NCBI RefSeq assembly: GCF_001465345.1
Contig: NZ_CP013655.1
Location: forward strand, 310,001-374,000
Direction: 5' to 3'
Length of the DNA stretch: 64,000 nt
DNA from: Enterococcus rotai
GTDB lineage: Bacteria; Bacillota; Bacilli; Lactobacillales; Enterococcaceae
Shown here: in pieces, positions 47,445 through 56,866 of the stretch
Position numbering within the stretch: position 1 is the stretch's first letter
How the letters are laid out: each line of letters begins with the position of its first letter
The notes under the pieces: generated by a model
The model's input: only the letters and a program-made list of their open reading frames with translations
What the model was told of the DNA's origin: nothing
Databases searched by the model: none
Translations under genes and position numbers: made by a program

Positions 47445-47798
47445 TTATTCTGGTCGTAAATCAACAATCGGGACATTGCCATCTAAAACACCACTTGGGC
47501 TTTTCAGTTTAAATACTTGCAAACGCGGATCGACTTCCAATGTCATTTCTTCATCCAAATATCGTTTAGAATAATCCTTGATGTATATCGACCCGATATC
47601 CGAATCTAAAGATAAATTAAAATCTGATTTATCTTGTAGCTGATCCAATAGCAACAAACGGAAACTTGTGTCTAAGGAACAAACACCCATTTTTGAATAG
47701 CGACCAACACCATCATCTAAATCTAAAATGATCACGGCTTTACGTTCAATATACGGAGTCAATTTTATCTGTGCTTCATCGCTGACATGTAAAAACAT
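47445..47798 (-). CDS. Iron-sulfur cluster biosynthesis family protein (HesB/IscA-like)
   Basis: 117 residues. The conserved ILDLDDGVGRYSKMGVCSLDTSFRLLL core (about 23-50) and a single cysteine identify the Lactobacillales IscA-like branch. Role in Fe-S assembly is inferred from family naming only. It precedes the wecB remnant in the same orientation but is unrelated. Confidence 0.78.
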   Translation of the reverse strand: MFLHVSDEAQIKLTPYIERKAVIILDLDDGVGRYSKMGVCSLDTSFRLLLLDQLQDKSDFNLSLDSDIGSIYIKDYSKRYLDEEMTLEVDPRLQVFKLKSPSGVLDGNVPIVDLRPE

Positions 47799-47870
47799 CT
47801 AGTTCGCCCTTCTTTCTTTACTCATACATTAAGACTACCATCTAAATATTACTTTTCCGAAAGATATGCA

Positions 47871-48243
47871 CTAGGTCCCGAATCGAACACCTTCTAATTT
47901 TTGCATTATATCTCTCAATACTAAAATATGCTTTTCAGCACGATGTTCGTTGAGTTGATTTTCCTTACTTTCAATTGTTGGCACAAAATAGAGAGCTACT
48001 AAATTATCAACCAGTTGACAATTCATTGCTTCAAGAGGTTGTTGTATCACCATGCCCCAAAACGATAGCTGTTTTTTCACTTAATAGAACTTCAGTTAAA
48101 TGAGTTAATACTTATCTCGTACTATCGACTAAGATTTGGCTGGATTTCATACTATCTAAACCATGTGCTCGTACTTGATCAAGGGAGCATTTTGATTGCT
48201 TCTAACTTAGTACCAAAACTGTCATTACTTTGATTTTTTTCAT
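47871..48243 (-). pseudogene. Decayed remnant of a UDP-GlcNAc 2-epimerase gene (wecB paralog)
   Basis: Read leftward from the ATG at 48243, three frames carry WecB fragments in order. First MKKIKVMTV, then, after a frameshift, GTKLEAIKMLP (motif GTRPEAIKMAP). Next a stretch of 42 codons aligns without gaps to WecB around residues 60-100, with a TAA inside, ending GHGDTTT. After a frameshift and deletion follow EAMNCQLVDNLVALYFVPT (WecB EEMNRQVTDVLSDFYFAPT) and ILVLRD...LEGV.FGT (WecB VLVLRDSTERPEGVDAGT). Internal parts are missing. The open frame at 47871-48080 is just the tail of this fossil. Confidence 0.88.
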
Positions 48244-48260
48244 CCGTAGCTCTTACTCTC

Positions 48261-48761
48261 TCACGTTTGTTTGGGGTATTTTTCAGCTACAAAGTCTTTT
48301 GACAGGTCAACATAGTGCTGGGCATTTTCTTTATTTTTACGGATTTCTTCTCTAGTTAACGGACGAATGACTTTAGCCGGTCGACCAAATGCTAAAACAT
48401 TTGGCGGAATCTCAGCCCCCTCAGTCACTAAAGAACCTGCGCCAATCAAACTATTTTTCCCAATTGTTGCATGATTTAAAATGGTTGAACTCATACCGAT
48501 CAAAGCGCCATCTTCTATTGTACAGCCGTGAAGCATACAGTGATGTCCAATTGTGACGTTTTCACCAATCATGACAGGCGCATCCTGATCAACATGGATC
48601 ACAGTGCCATCTTGCACATTACTTCCTGAATTGATTGTAATCGAATTGTGGTCTCCTCTTAATACCGACTGAAACCAGATGCTCGTATCTTTGCCCAGAA
48701 CCACATTACCGTATACATCTGCACTTGCTGCAATAAAATATTCTTTTGTCATGTTTTCCAC
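48261..48761 (-). CDS. Gamma-carbonic anhydrase family protein (left-handed beta-helix)
   Basis: 166 residues of hexapeptide repeats: IAASADVYGNVVLGKDTSIWFQSVLRGD, SNVQDGTVIH, HHCMLHGC, GMSSTILNHATIGKNSLIGAGSLVTEG, and the C-terminal RPAKVIRPLTREE. His residues that would bind Zn/Fe are present. Members (YrdA, PaaY) are often of unproven activity. Ribosome site GAGGTGG. Confidence 0.88.
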   Translation of the reverse strand: MENMTKEYFIAASADVYGNVVLGKDTSIWFQSVLRGDHNSITINSGSNVQDGTVIHVDQDAPVMIGENVTIGHHCMLHGCTIEDGALIGMSSTILNHATIGKNSLIGAGSLVTEGAEIPPNVLAFGRPAKVIRPLTREEIRKNKENAQHYVDLSKDFVAEKYPKQT

Positions 48762-48829
48762 CTCTTCTACTCTCTTTAGTATAGCAAACTTGAGTAAATT
48801 ATATGGTCATAAACACCCCTACGTCATAC

Positions 48830-48867
48830 AAAAAAAGAAGGGACATCCTTATTCAGGGTCCCTTCTT
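48830..48867 (-). terminator. Terminator of the ABC exporter operon
   Basis: GAAGGGAC (48837-48844) pairs with GTCCCTTC (48858-48865), with a T-run on the minus strand. Confidence 0.88.
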
Positions 48868-48875
48868 CATAACGA

Positions 48876-50642
48876 TTATTCATAATCGCCATCTTCAGCG
48901 AATTGGCTATTATAAAGTTTTTCATAAAAACCGCCTTGTTCTAATAGCTCGTTATGCGTTCCTTTTTCAATGATTTCACCTTGGTTCATTACAAGGATCA
49001 AGTCTGCTTCACGAATTGTTGATAAACGGTGAGCGATCACGAAACTTGTGCGCCCTTCCATAACTCGTTCCATTGCTTTTTGAATCAACGCTTCTAAACG
49101 AGTATCCACAGAACTTGTTGCTTCATCTAGAATCAAAATTCTTGGATCAGAGATCACTGCTCTAGCAATCGTCAACAATTGTTTTTGTCCAAGAGACACG
49201 TTGTCTCCTTCAGAATTGATTTCCATTTCATAACCATCTGGCATTGTTCTGATAAAGTGGTCAACATTGGCAGTTTTAGCCGCATCTACTACTTCATAAT
49301 CTGTTGCGTCTAATTTACCAAAACGGATATTATCCGCAATCGTTCCTTCATACAACCAAGCATCTTGTAAAACCATACCGAAAACGGAACGAACGTCACT
49401 ACGATCCATTTTTTTCGTATCGATTCCATCGATTTTGATTGCACCATCCGTAACGTCATAAAAACGCATTAGTAAATTGATCAACGTAGTTTTCCCCGCA
49501 CCCGTTGGTCCAACGATCGCAACCGTTTGACCCGCTTGCACTTCAAAGTTCAAGTTTCTGATCAATGGTTTAGCAGGATCATAACTAAAGCTGACATTAT
49601 CAAATTGAACTGAGCCTTGAACCTTTTCCGGTAAAGGAATATCATGCTCGTTTAGTTCTTCTTCTGGCTCATCCAAAATTTCAAATACACGTGTTGTTGC
49701 TGCCGAAGCACTTTGTAATGCTGCTGACAATTGCGTGATATTCCCCATTGGCTGACTGATCTGCCAAATATATTGAATGAACGCTTGTAATTGTCCGACT
49801 ACGATTGCACCAGTAATAACATAGTAACTACCCAAAACAGCCATACCGATATACGTACCATAAGCGGTCATTTGTACTAGTGGTAGCATCAAACCTGAAA
49901 TAAACGTTGCTTTAAACCCAAAGCTATTCAAATTATGGTTGACTTTTTTAAAGCCTTGCAAGGTTTCTGATTCACGACCATAGAGTTTTAACACACTAAA
50001 GCCTGTCATATTTTCTTGCACATACCCATTTAAATTCCCAAGTGCATTTTGCATACCTTGGAAGTATTTTTGTGAAACCCCAACGATCGTTTTTGAAATA
50101 AATAGTGACAATGGAATCATGATGATTGATATCAGTGCCATTAACCAATTGATGTAAAACATCATCACAACAGCCATCACTATTCCTAGAATAGCTGAAA
50201 CGATATTAATGAAACTTTGTTGCATTGCATTACTCACTGCATCCACATCATTGGTTACACGAGATAAAATATTTCCTTGTTGGTTTTTATCGAAATAAGA
50301 AACAGGTAGACGATTGATTTTTTCATCGATATCCCGACGCAAGTCACGCATAGAATGCTGAACGACTGCTGCCATCAAATATCCTGATAAAAATTGCGCT
50401 GCACAATACCCTAAACCGACAATCAAAATCCAAATCAGACATTGAATGATATAGGCGTAATTCAAACCTGTTCCTTGGGCAACATTCTTACTGATCTCAG
50501 TGATCGGTAATCCAGAAACGTACGGCATTGCAGCATTAAAAGCCACCGTTAAAACAGTAAAGATGATCACTAAAATGAATGTTCCTTTATAAGGATTGAT
50601 ATATCTACCTAACCTTTTAATAGAAGAGAGTGCGTTTTTCAT
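48876..50642 (-). CDS. Heterodimeric ABC exporter, second half (EfrB-like)
   Basis: 588 residues: six TM helices (1-330) and an ATPase domain with Walker A GPTGAGKTTL, Walker B ILILDEATSS (catalytic Glu present) and the switch His in IAHRLST. The ABC signature is VSLGQKQ rather than LSGGQ, as in the partner half of asymmetric exporters. It starts 4 bp inside the end of the other half, so the two are co-translated. Substrate likely lipophilic drugs or peptides; not provable here. Confidence 0.9.
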   Translation of the reverse strand: MKNALSSIKRLGRYINPYKGTFILVIIFTVLTVAFNAAMPYVSGLPITEISKNVAQGTGLNYAYIIQCLIWILIVGLGYCAAQFLSGYLMAAVVQHSMRDLRRDIDEKINRLPVSYFDKNQQGNILSRVTNDVDAVSNAMQQSFINIVSAILGIVMAVVMMFYINWLMALISIIMIPLSLFISKTIVGVSQKYFQGMQNALGNLNGYVQENMTGFSVLKLYGRESETLQGFKKVNHNLNSFGFKATFISGLMLPLVQMTAYGTYIGMAVLGSYYVITGAIVVGQLQAFIQYIWQISQPMGNITQLSAALQSASAATTRVFEILDEPEEELNEHDIPLPEKVQGSVQFDNVSFSYDPAKPLIRNLNFEVQAGQTVAIVGPTGAGKTTLINLLMRFYDVTDGAIKIDGIDTKKMDRSDVRSVFGMVLQDAWLYEGTIADNIRFGKLDATDYEVVDAAKTANVDHFIRTMPDGYEMEINSEGDNVSLGQKQLLTIARAVISDPRILILDEATSSVDTRLEALIQKAMERVMEGRTSFVIAHRLSTIREADLILVMNQGEIIEKGTHNELLEQGGFYEKLYNSQFAEDGDYE

Positions 50643-52369
50643 GCTAATTCCTCCTCTGACAATTGAGAAGCAGCAATATCATAATAGATAGGACAATTCT
50701 CAAGTAATTCACGATGGGTACCGATGCCAACGACATCCCCTTCATTTAGCACCACGATCTTATCTGCATGCATGATCGTTCCCACACGTTGTGCGACGAT
50801 CAAAACAGTTGATTCGGTTGTTTCTTTTTTCAAACGAGCTCTTAAATTAGCATCTGTTTGATAATCTAAGGCTGAAAAACTATCATCAAATATATAAACT
50901 TCTGGACGACGAATCACAGCTCTGGCAATTGCCAAACGTTGTTTTTGCCCTCCTGAAAAGTTTGTTCCACCTTCTGATAAAAGTTCATCATAACCATCTG
51001 GCTTTTGTGAAATAAACTCTGTTGCTTGGGCGATTTCTGCAGCTAATTCCATTTCTTCAATCGTTGCGTCCTCTTTACCATAGCGTATATTTTCTGCGAT
51101 TGTTCCGGTAAACAGCAACGCTTTTTGCGGAATATAACCGATTTTATTACGTAGAGCACTCAATTTATAATCGCGCACATCTACACCATCAAGTAAAACT
51201 TCACCTTCAGAAACATCATAGAAACGTGGGATCAATTGGATCAGCGTTGACTTTCCACTACCAGTACTCCCAATAAATGCCACAGTTTCTCCTGGAGAAG
51301 CTGTAAAACTAACATTACGAATCACAGGACTTTCTGAATGTCCTGGGTAAGCAAATGTAACATTTTTAAATTCTAAGTAGCCTTTAGTCTTCGTTTCAGT
51401 GATTCCAGCTTCATTTTCACGAATCACAGGTTCCATATCAAAGGCTTCTTGAATCCGACGCGCTGAGACAGCCGCACGTGGATACATCATAAAGACACTT
51501 GCAAAAAGCATAAATGAGAACAATGCGTGGAAGATATATTCAATAAAGGCAATCAAATCCCCTACTAATAAACTACCTTGATCGATCTGAAGGGCACCAT
51601 TCCAAATAATCAACACCATTACGATATTAAATAGGAAGAAAAATCCTGGTTGAGCTGCCGCCATCAAGCGGAAAAGGCTCTTAGAACTTTTTGTATAATC
51701 CTCATTGACTTTGCTAAAACGACTTTCTTCAAACTTCTCATTAACAAACGCCCGGATCACGCGCAGACCAGAAAGATTTTCTCTTAATATCCCGTTGATT
51801 CCGTCTAAGTTCTTTTGTTGCTTGTTTGATAAAGGTTCAGAAACTTTGGCAATCAGGACAACTGCCGCCAATAGAAACGGTAAAGCACCTAAAACAAACC
51901 AACCTAGCGAAGGGCTTGTTCGCATAACCATGTATAAACTGACAAAAAACATCATCGGTGTCATAAAACCAATTCGCAAAATATTCCCCATAAACAACAT
52001 GATTTGATACGCATCATTGGTTGTTCTTGTAATCAATGATGAAACACCGATCGTTTCATATTCACGATGGGAAAAAGTCTGTACTTTTTCAAATAAATCA
52101 TCACGAATATCGCGAACAATATTTGTTGTCATGCGTGCCCCAAAATAGCCTAACATGATATTCATCACCACACCGACAACCGTGATCCCGATCATTAACA
52201 ATCCTTGTTGTTTTACATAATCATAATCATTGTTTTTGATCCCAACATCGATCATTCGTGCTAAGATCGTCGGTAATCCTAGTTCTATCAATATAAATCC
52301 AAAAACACAAATGAAATCTAAAAATAATAGCTTCTTATATCTCATCGTGTAACGCCACATCAATTTCAA
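50639..52369 (-). CDS. Heterodimeric ABC exporter, first half (EfrA-like)
   Basis: 576 residues: six TM helices, then an ATPase domain with Walker A GSTGSGKSTL, canonical signature FSGGQKQR, but Walker B YIFDDSFSALD with Asp instead of the catalytic Glu, and VAQRVGT with Gln in place of the switch His. Together with the odd signature of the partner this makes one degenerate ATP site, the pattern of LmrCD, BmrCD and TM287/288. Efr-type exporters give multidrug tolerance in E. faecalis. Confidence 0.9.
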   Translation of the reverse strand: MKLMWRYTMRYKKLLFLDFICVFGFILIELGLPTILARMIDVGIKNNDYDYVKQQGLLMIGITVVGVVMNIMLGYFGARMTTNIVRDIRDDLFEKVQTFSHREYETIGVSSLITRTTNDAYQIMLFMGNILRIGFMTPMMFFVSLYMVMRTSPSLGWFVLGALPFLLAAVVLIAKVSEPLSNKQQKNLDGINGILRENLSGLRVIRAFVNEKFEESRFSKVNEDYTKSSKSLFRLMAAAQPGFFFLFNIVMVLIIWNGALQIDQGSLLVGDLIAFIEYIFHALFSFMLFASVFMMYPRAAVSARRIQEAFDMEPVIRENEAGITETKTKGYLEFKNVTFAYPGHSESPVIRNVSFTASPGETVAFIGSTGSGKSTLIQLIPRFYDVSEGEVLLDGVDVRDYKLSALRNKIGYIPQKALLFTGTIAENIRYGKEDATIEEMELAAEIAQATEFISQKPDGYDELLSEGGTNFSGGQKQRLAIARAVIRRPEVYIFDDSFSALDYQTDANLRARLKKETTESTVLIVAQRVGTIMHADKIVVLNEGDVVGIGTHRELLENCPIYYDIAASQLSEEELA

Positions 52370-52563
52370 TCGATCATCTCCTATTCCAATTTTTGACCCA
52401 GTACTTCCACTATAGCATAAAACTAATAGCTAGGTAAATTATATTTAAATGAAAATCGCTCGCTTTTCAACTGAATAATAAACTAGACCATTTTTACTAT
52501 GCTATAATAGAAGTTACTTTACTTTTCGTAACAAAATCAGAAGAAAGCGATGGAATCACATCA

Positions 52564-52953
52564 ATGAAAAAAATGCTTTATATGTTTTTAGGTTGCCTGA
52601 CATTCGGACTTGGAACAGTAGGAATTTTCCTACCAATTTTACCCACAGCGATTTTTTATATCTTGACCGCATTTTTCTGGATGCGCAGTTCTGACTATTT
52701 ATATACTAAATTTATTGAATCGAGCTATTATCAAAAGTATATTCAAGAGTCTATCGTTGAAAAGAAAATTACGCCACTAGGTCGTGTAAAACTATTTTCA
52801 ACTTTGTTTGTGGTTTTTGCAATTCCATGTGTCATTGTCCGTAATCCATTTATGACAACGACTTTAGCAATCGTCTATTTAATGCATCTAATTGGGTTAA
52901 ATTTGTATTTCAATAAAAAGAAAGGGACTCCTTTAAATCAACCAAATGAATAA
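52564..52953 (+). CDS. DUF454 (YbaN family) inner-membrane protein
   Basis: 129 residues with three or four hydrophobic helices. LGCLTFGLGTVGIFLPILPTAIFYILTAFFWMRSS is the YbaN signature. Function unknown. Diverges from the ABC exporter genes across about 194 bp. Confidence 0.85.
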   Translation: MKKMLYMFLGCLTFGLGTVGIFLPILPTAIFYILTAFFWMRSSDYLYTKFIESSYYQKYIQESIVEKKITPLGRVKLFSTLFVVFAIPCVIVRNPFMTTTLAIVYLMHLIGLNLYFNKKKGTPLNQPNE

Positions 52954-53030
52954 TAGAGTTTCTTTAAAGTCACAAGTCTGTTTCTATACTTATTTCCTAT
53001 TTTATGATAAAATACGATTAATTGTTGTAC

Positions 53031-53174
53031 ACACAACACAAAGGACGGTTGAAAGAAAGTACAGGTTCCATAAAACAAGTAACGTGAAGCAAAGTCGAGG
53101 CTTCATTTCATCATCAACGAAGGTTCTTGATGACAATTGTTTTTAAGGTGGACAGCCACCTCATTTTGTTGTGT
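53031..53174 (+). ncRNA. Putative structured leader RNA upstream of rpoY-rnjA
   Basis: ACACAACA (53031-53038) pairs with TGTTGTGT (53167-53174). Inside, AAAACA (53072-53077) pairs with TGTTTT (53138-53143) and encloses two hairpins: TGAAGC/GCTTCA (53085-53090, 53100-53105) and TCATCAA/TTGATGA (53111-53117, 53127-53133). A third hairpin AGGTGG/CCACCT (53146-53151, 53156-53161) follows. Such nested closure is typical of riboswitch-like or autoregulatory leaders. I do not match it to a known class. Promoter-like hexamers (TATACT, GATAAAAT) lie just upstream. Confidence 0.6.
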
Positions 53175-53214
53175 TCAAAATTACAGTAAGAAAATAATAA
53201 AAATAAATAACTAA

Positions 53215-53226
53215 CTGCTTAAGCAG
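53215..53226 (+). repeat. Palindrome CTGCTTAAGCAG before the rpoY ribosome site
   Basis: A perfect 12-bp palindrome 5 bp upstream of the AAGGAG of rpoY. Its core TGCTTAAGCA recurs before the cold-shock gene at 58431-58442. Confidence 0.8.
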
Positions 53227-53243
53227 ATAAAGGAGAAAATACG

Positions 53244-53456
53244 ATGATTTATAAAGTTTATTATCAAGAAACAAAAACAAGAAACCCAAAAAGAGAAGAT
53301 ACAAAATCGATTTATGTAGAAGCGGAAAATGACGTGATCGTACGTCAACAAGTAGAAGAAAATACCCCATACAATATTGAGTACATCCAAGCACTTGATG
53401 AAAATCATTTAGCTTATGAAAAAGAGCACGCGGAATTCTCTTTAACGGAGTTTTAA
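53244..53456 (+). CDS. rpoY: RNA polymerase epsilon subunit
   Basis: Small RNA polymerase subunit (YkzG) of Firmicutes. 70 residues: [26 protein letters not shown] and the [15 protein letters not shown] end are typical. One base separates it from rnjA, the conserved order in Bacilli. Ribosome site AAGGAG. Confidence 0.95.
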   Translation: MIYKVYYQETKTRNPKREDTKSIYVEAENDVIVRQQVEENTPYNIEYIQALDENHLAYEKEHAEFSLTEF

Positions 53457-53457
53457 T

Positions 53458-55128
53458 ATGAAAGTAAATATAAAAAACAACGAAACCGGCGTTTTTGCAA
53501 TAGGCGGTTTGGGCGAGATCGGAAAAAACACATATGGGGTTCAATTTCAAGATGAAATCATCATTATTGATGCTGGGATCAAGTTTCCAGAAGATGATTT
53601 ACTTGGAATCGACTATGTTATTCCAGATTATAGCTACATCGTTCAAAACCTGCACAAAGTCAAAGCGTTAGTTATCACTCATGGTCACGAAGATCATATT
53701 GGTGGCGTTCCGTATTTATTACGTCAAGCTAATATCCCGATTTACGCGGGTCCCTTGGCTTTAGCTTTGATCACGAATAAACTGGATGAACATGGACTAT
53801 TGCGTGATGCTGAGATGCATGAAATCAATGAAGATACCGTGATTCGTTTCCGCAAGACAGCGGTCAGCTTTTTCAGAACAACGCACAGTATTCCTGATGC
53901 ATTAGGTGTTGTTGTTAAAACACCGTCTGGAAATATTGTTGCAACAGGCGATTTCAAGTTTGACTTTACACCAGTTGGTGAACCAGCAAACTTACATCGT
54001 ATGGCAAAATTAGGTGAAGAAGGCGTTTTGTGTCTATTATCAGATAGTACCAATGCTGAAATCCCAACGTTTACTAAATCAGAGAAGACAATCGGATCTT
54101 CTATTTTGAAGATTTTTGAAAAAATCGATGGTAGAATCATCTTTGCAAGTTTTGCCTCAAATATTTTCCGTCTACAACAAGCTGCTGATGCCGCGGTTGC
54201 AACGGGACGTAAAATTGCAGTGTTTGGTCGTAGTATGGAAAATGCGATCGTCAATGGGGAACAACTAGGTTATATCAATGTACCTAAAGGAACCTTTGTC
54301 GATGCCTCTGAGCTTAACCAACTACCGGCTAATGAGACCATGATCTTATGTACCGGTTCTCAAGGTGAACCGATGGCAGCACTAAGTCGAATTGCTAATG
54401 GAACACACCGTCAAATCTCCGTACAACCTGGCGATACAGTGATCTTTTCAAGTTCACCGATTCCAGGAAATACAACAAGTGTTAATCGTTTGATCAATTT
54501 GCTTTCAGAAGCAGGCGCTGAAGTTATTCATGGTAAAATCAACAATATCCATACTTCAGGTCACGGTGGTCAAGAAGAGCAAAAATTAATGTTGAGCTTA
54601 ATGAAACCTAAATATTTCGTCCCTGTTCATGGTGAATTTAGAATGTTGAAAATCCATGCATCGTTAGCACAAGATGTCGGCGTTCCTGCTGAAAATTGTT
54701 TTATTATGGAGAATGGTGATGTATTGGCTTTAACAGCTGATGACGCTCGTATTGCAGGACATTTCAATGCGAATGACGTGTATGTAGATGGTAATGGTGT
54801 CGGTGATATCGGCAATGTCGTTTTACGTGACCGTCGAATTCTTTCAGAAGAGGGCTTAGTTTTAGCTGTAGCAACAGTTGATATTAAAAATAAAGAAATT
54901 CTAGCTGGTCCAGATATTTTATCTCGTGGATTCGTTTATATGAGAGAGTCAGGCGAAATGATCCACGAAGGACAGCGTTTATTATTTAACGCAATCCGCG
55001 AAGCATTGCGGGATGACAATTGTACAGAAGCAAAATTGTGTGATGCAATCACAGCTGCTCTACAACCGTTCTTGTTTGAAAAAACAGAACGTCACCCAAT
55101 GATTTTGCCAATGATCATGACTTCATGA
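53458..55128 (+). CDS. rnjA: Ribonuclease J1
   Basis: Metallo-beta-lactamase/beta-CASP nuclease with endo- and 5'-3' exonuclease activity; central to mRNA turnover. 556 residues: the Zn motif HGHEDHIGG at 75-83, DFKFD, beta-CASP STN and FASN, and [16 protein letters not shown] near the C-terminal part of the core. Co-transcribed with rpoY after the structured leader, which could be a site of RNase J autoregulation. Confidence 0.95.
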   Translation: MKVNIKNNETGVFAIGGLGEIGKNTYGVQFQDEIIIIDAGIKFPEDDLLGIDYVIPDYSYIVQNLHKVKALVITHGHEDHIGGVPYLLRQANIPIYAGPLALALITNKLDEHGLLRDAEMHEINEDTVIRFRKTAVSFFRTTHSIPDALGVVVKTPSGNIVATGDFKFDFTPVGEPANLHRMAKLGEEGVLCLLSDSTNAEIPTFTKSEKTIGSSILKIFEKIDGRIIFASFASNIFRLQQAADAAVATGRKIAVFGRSMENAIVNGEQLGYINVPKGTFVDASELNQLPANETMILCTGSQGEPMAALSRIANGTHRQISVQPGDTVIFSSSPIPGNTTSVNRLINLLSEAGAEVIHGKINNIHTSGHGGQEEQKLMLSLMKPKYFVPVHGEFRMLKIHASLAQDVGVPAENCFIMENGDVLALTADDARIAGHFNANDVYVDGNGVGDIGNVVLRDRRILSEEGLVLAVATVDIKNKEILAGPDILSRGFVYMRESGEMIHEGQRLLFNAIREALRDDNCTEAKLCDAITAALQPFLFEKTERHPMILPMIMTS

Positions 55129-55142
55129 GTTTTACTTATTAC

Positions 55143-55187
55143 AAAAGCCAGAACAGGGATAAAAAACATTCCTGTTCTGGCTTTTTT
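55143..55187. terminator. Bidirectional terminator after rnjA
   Basis: AAAGCCAGAACAGG pairs with CCTGTTCTGGCTTT around a 12-nt loop between convergent genes, with T-runs on exit. Confidence 0.9.
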
Positions 55188-56407
55188 TATTTAGTCACAG
55201 TCGTTAAAAATTGCATAAGTTCTTGGGCTGCTATCTTACTCCCCTTAAGTGGTTTTAATTCTTGCTGTAACTTTTTAGCTTTCTGTTCATAGACTGAATG
55301 ATTCAAAAGTGCTTGAAGATTCTGCTTAAACAAATACTGATCCTTTAATTTACTTTTTTTTATTTGGATTGCATTTCCATACTTAGTGCAACAGCTGATA
55401 TTATACTCTTGTTCTTTCTGTAAACCAATGCCGATAAATGGTTTCCCAGCGAGGCATGCGGTCTGAACCGTTCCTTCTCCACCATGAAGAACACAAGCTG
55501 TTACTTTATTTTGCACCTCCATTGCAGGTAACCAGTCATAAAGATGTACATTTACAGGAAGTTGCTCTATTTGTTTTTCTGTTAAGTAACTTCTCATTGG
55601 GCTGATCACCTCAACATCTAATCCATCAAAATTACGTAATAACTCAAAAATGAGTTGAAGATTAGCCGAACTTCCCATACTACAATAAATAAGAGGTTTT
55701 GTACTTGTTTCTAGCAACTGTTGTAACTGAGTTGGTATCTCTTCATTTAAATTTGCAAAAATAGGCCCAACATAAATACTGTCACTTGGTAAATCAGGAT
55801 TATTAGTTAATAATTCAGGTGTGGTGATACAATTTAAATCAGCGGACATAGCGTCGATCGTATAGTTAAATCGATCTTTTACATCATACTCTTCTATCAG
55901 CTTTTTAATATTTTTTGGAAGCCATTTTAAATTTAAAATAAAAGATTGTGCTAGTTTTTTTAAATAGGGATTTGAATCTTTCATAAATAGTGCTCCTTCT
56001 ACATGAGCCCGACTATAAGCATAGGGCTTAACATAAATCAATGGAACCTTTTTGACACGGGCACTGATCAATAAGCTGATCGTAGAACCAATAATTATCC
56101 CGTCTGGATTAAGCTTGTTAATCAATTTTAATTCATTTTCGATCCTAATTTTCAACGTATCATAGGTAAAAGGAATTTTGAACGATTTCATTTGATCAAA
56201 GTTCATGATGTTAACGATATCTGTCTCTGTTAAATGAGGTGCTAAATAGTTAAATTCAAACCCTGCTTCTTCAATAAAGTCAGCAAATTTTCGACTATAG
56301 CCCATAAAAACACAATTAGCTTCGGACTGGCATTCTTTGGCGACTTCGATCATTCTAGTTGTTTCAGCTAAATTAAACGTTTCTGGTGCGAATAATAATG
56401 TTTTCAT
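55187..56407 (-). CDS. Family 1 (UGT/MGT-type) glycosyltransferase
   Basis: 406-residue GT-B enzyme. The C-terminal donor site VLHGGEGTVQTACLAGKPFIGIGLQKEQEYN is of the macrolide/UDP-glycosyltransferase type. These enzymes sugar-tag small lipophilic compounds, antibiotics or lipids. It starts 4 bp inside the end of the MerR gene and so is co-translated with it. An inactivating or modifying enzyme under a ligand-sensing regulator is a fair inference; the substrate is unknown. Confidence 0.82.
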   Translation of the reverse strand: MKTLLFAPETFNLAETTRMIEVAKECQSEANCVFMGYSRKFADFIEEAGFEFNYLAPHLTETDIVNIMNFDQMKSFKIPFTYDTLKIRIENELKLINKLNPDGIIIGSTISLLISARVKKVPLIYVKPYAYSRAHVEGALFMKDSNPYLKKLAQSFILNLKWLPKNIKKLIEEYDVKDRFNYTIDAMSADLNCITTPELLTNNPDLPSDSIYVGPIFANLNEEIPTQLQQLLETSTKPLIYCSMGSSANLQLIFELLRNFDGLDVEVISPMRSYLTEKQIEQLPVNVHLYDWLPAMEVQNKVTACVLHGGEGTVQTACLAGKPFIGIGLQKEQEYNISCCTKYGNAIQIKKSKLKDQYLFKQNLQALLNHSVYEQKAKKLQQELKPLKGSKIAAQELMQFLTTVTK

Positions 56408-56841
56408 TGAATTATTGCCTCAGGTGTTGAAATCATATGATAGATTTGCTCAACATAAGAATCGATTGCACGTTCTTCCTCATCGTTAAAATCCTTTATT
56501 TCTGGGATTTTTTCGAATAATGATACCATTTGCTGATAATAGTCGATTTTATCTTGGAATAGCTTTTTCTTAGCCTTTATCAATTTTTCTGTTTTTTCTC
56601 TGCAGTCAGTCGTGGTCTCATCTGAGATTAAGCCTAATAGTGTTTGCATTTCTTCAAGGTTAAATTCACCATATTTCATTACCAAAATGTATTTGATCAT
56701 TAATAAATCGTTCTTTTGATATACTCGATAACCGTTGTCTTCTCTGCTCGGTTTTAGTAAGTCAATCTTATCGTAATATCGCAAGGTTGATTTTGGGACT
56801 CCAAGTATTTTAGCAGCTTCTTTTACTGTTTTTCCTGTCAT
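56404..56841 (-). CDS. MerR family transcriptional regulator
   Basis: 145 residues: N-terminal winged helix KTVKEAAKILGVPKSTLRYYDKIDLLKPSREDNGYRVY (4-41), a coiled coil to about 115, and a short C-terminal effector part (EERAIDSYVEQIYHMI). There is no cysteine pattern for metal sensing, so an organic ligand is more likely. It drives its own operon with the GT1 gene from a promoter with a 19-bp spacer. Confidence 0.9.
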   Translation of the reverse strand: MTGKTVKEAAKILGVPKSTLRYYDKIDLLKPSREDNGYRVYQKNDLLMIKYILVMKYGEFNLEEMQTLLGLISDETTTDCREKTEKLIKAKKKLFQDKIDYYQQMVSLFEKIPEIKDFNDEEERAIDSYVEQIYHMISTPEAIIQ

Positions 56842-56866
56842 TTGATTCCTCCGATTACTTTTTTGT

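Noticed and set aside
47871-48080. 69-residue open frame as a stand-alone hypothetical gene
   Set aside because: Its residues match the middle and late parts of WecB, and the other parts lie upstream in other frames, so it is the tail of a pseudogene.
53031-53174. Leader considered as T-box, RNase P, SRP RNA or tmRNA
   Set aside because: No T-box GGGUGG-ACCGCG motif, and none of the conserved cores of the other RNAs.
53161-53550. 129-residue open frame on the minus strand
   Set aside because: Covers rpoY and the leader in antisense; hydrophobic composition comes from A-rich codons on the other strand.
53742-54254. 170-residue open frame on the minus strand
   Set aside because: Antisense shadow of rnjA with no supporting signal.
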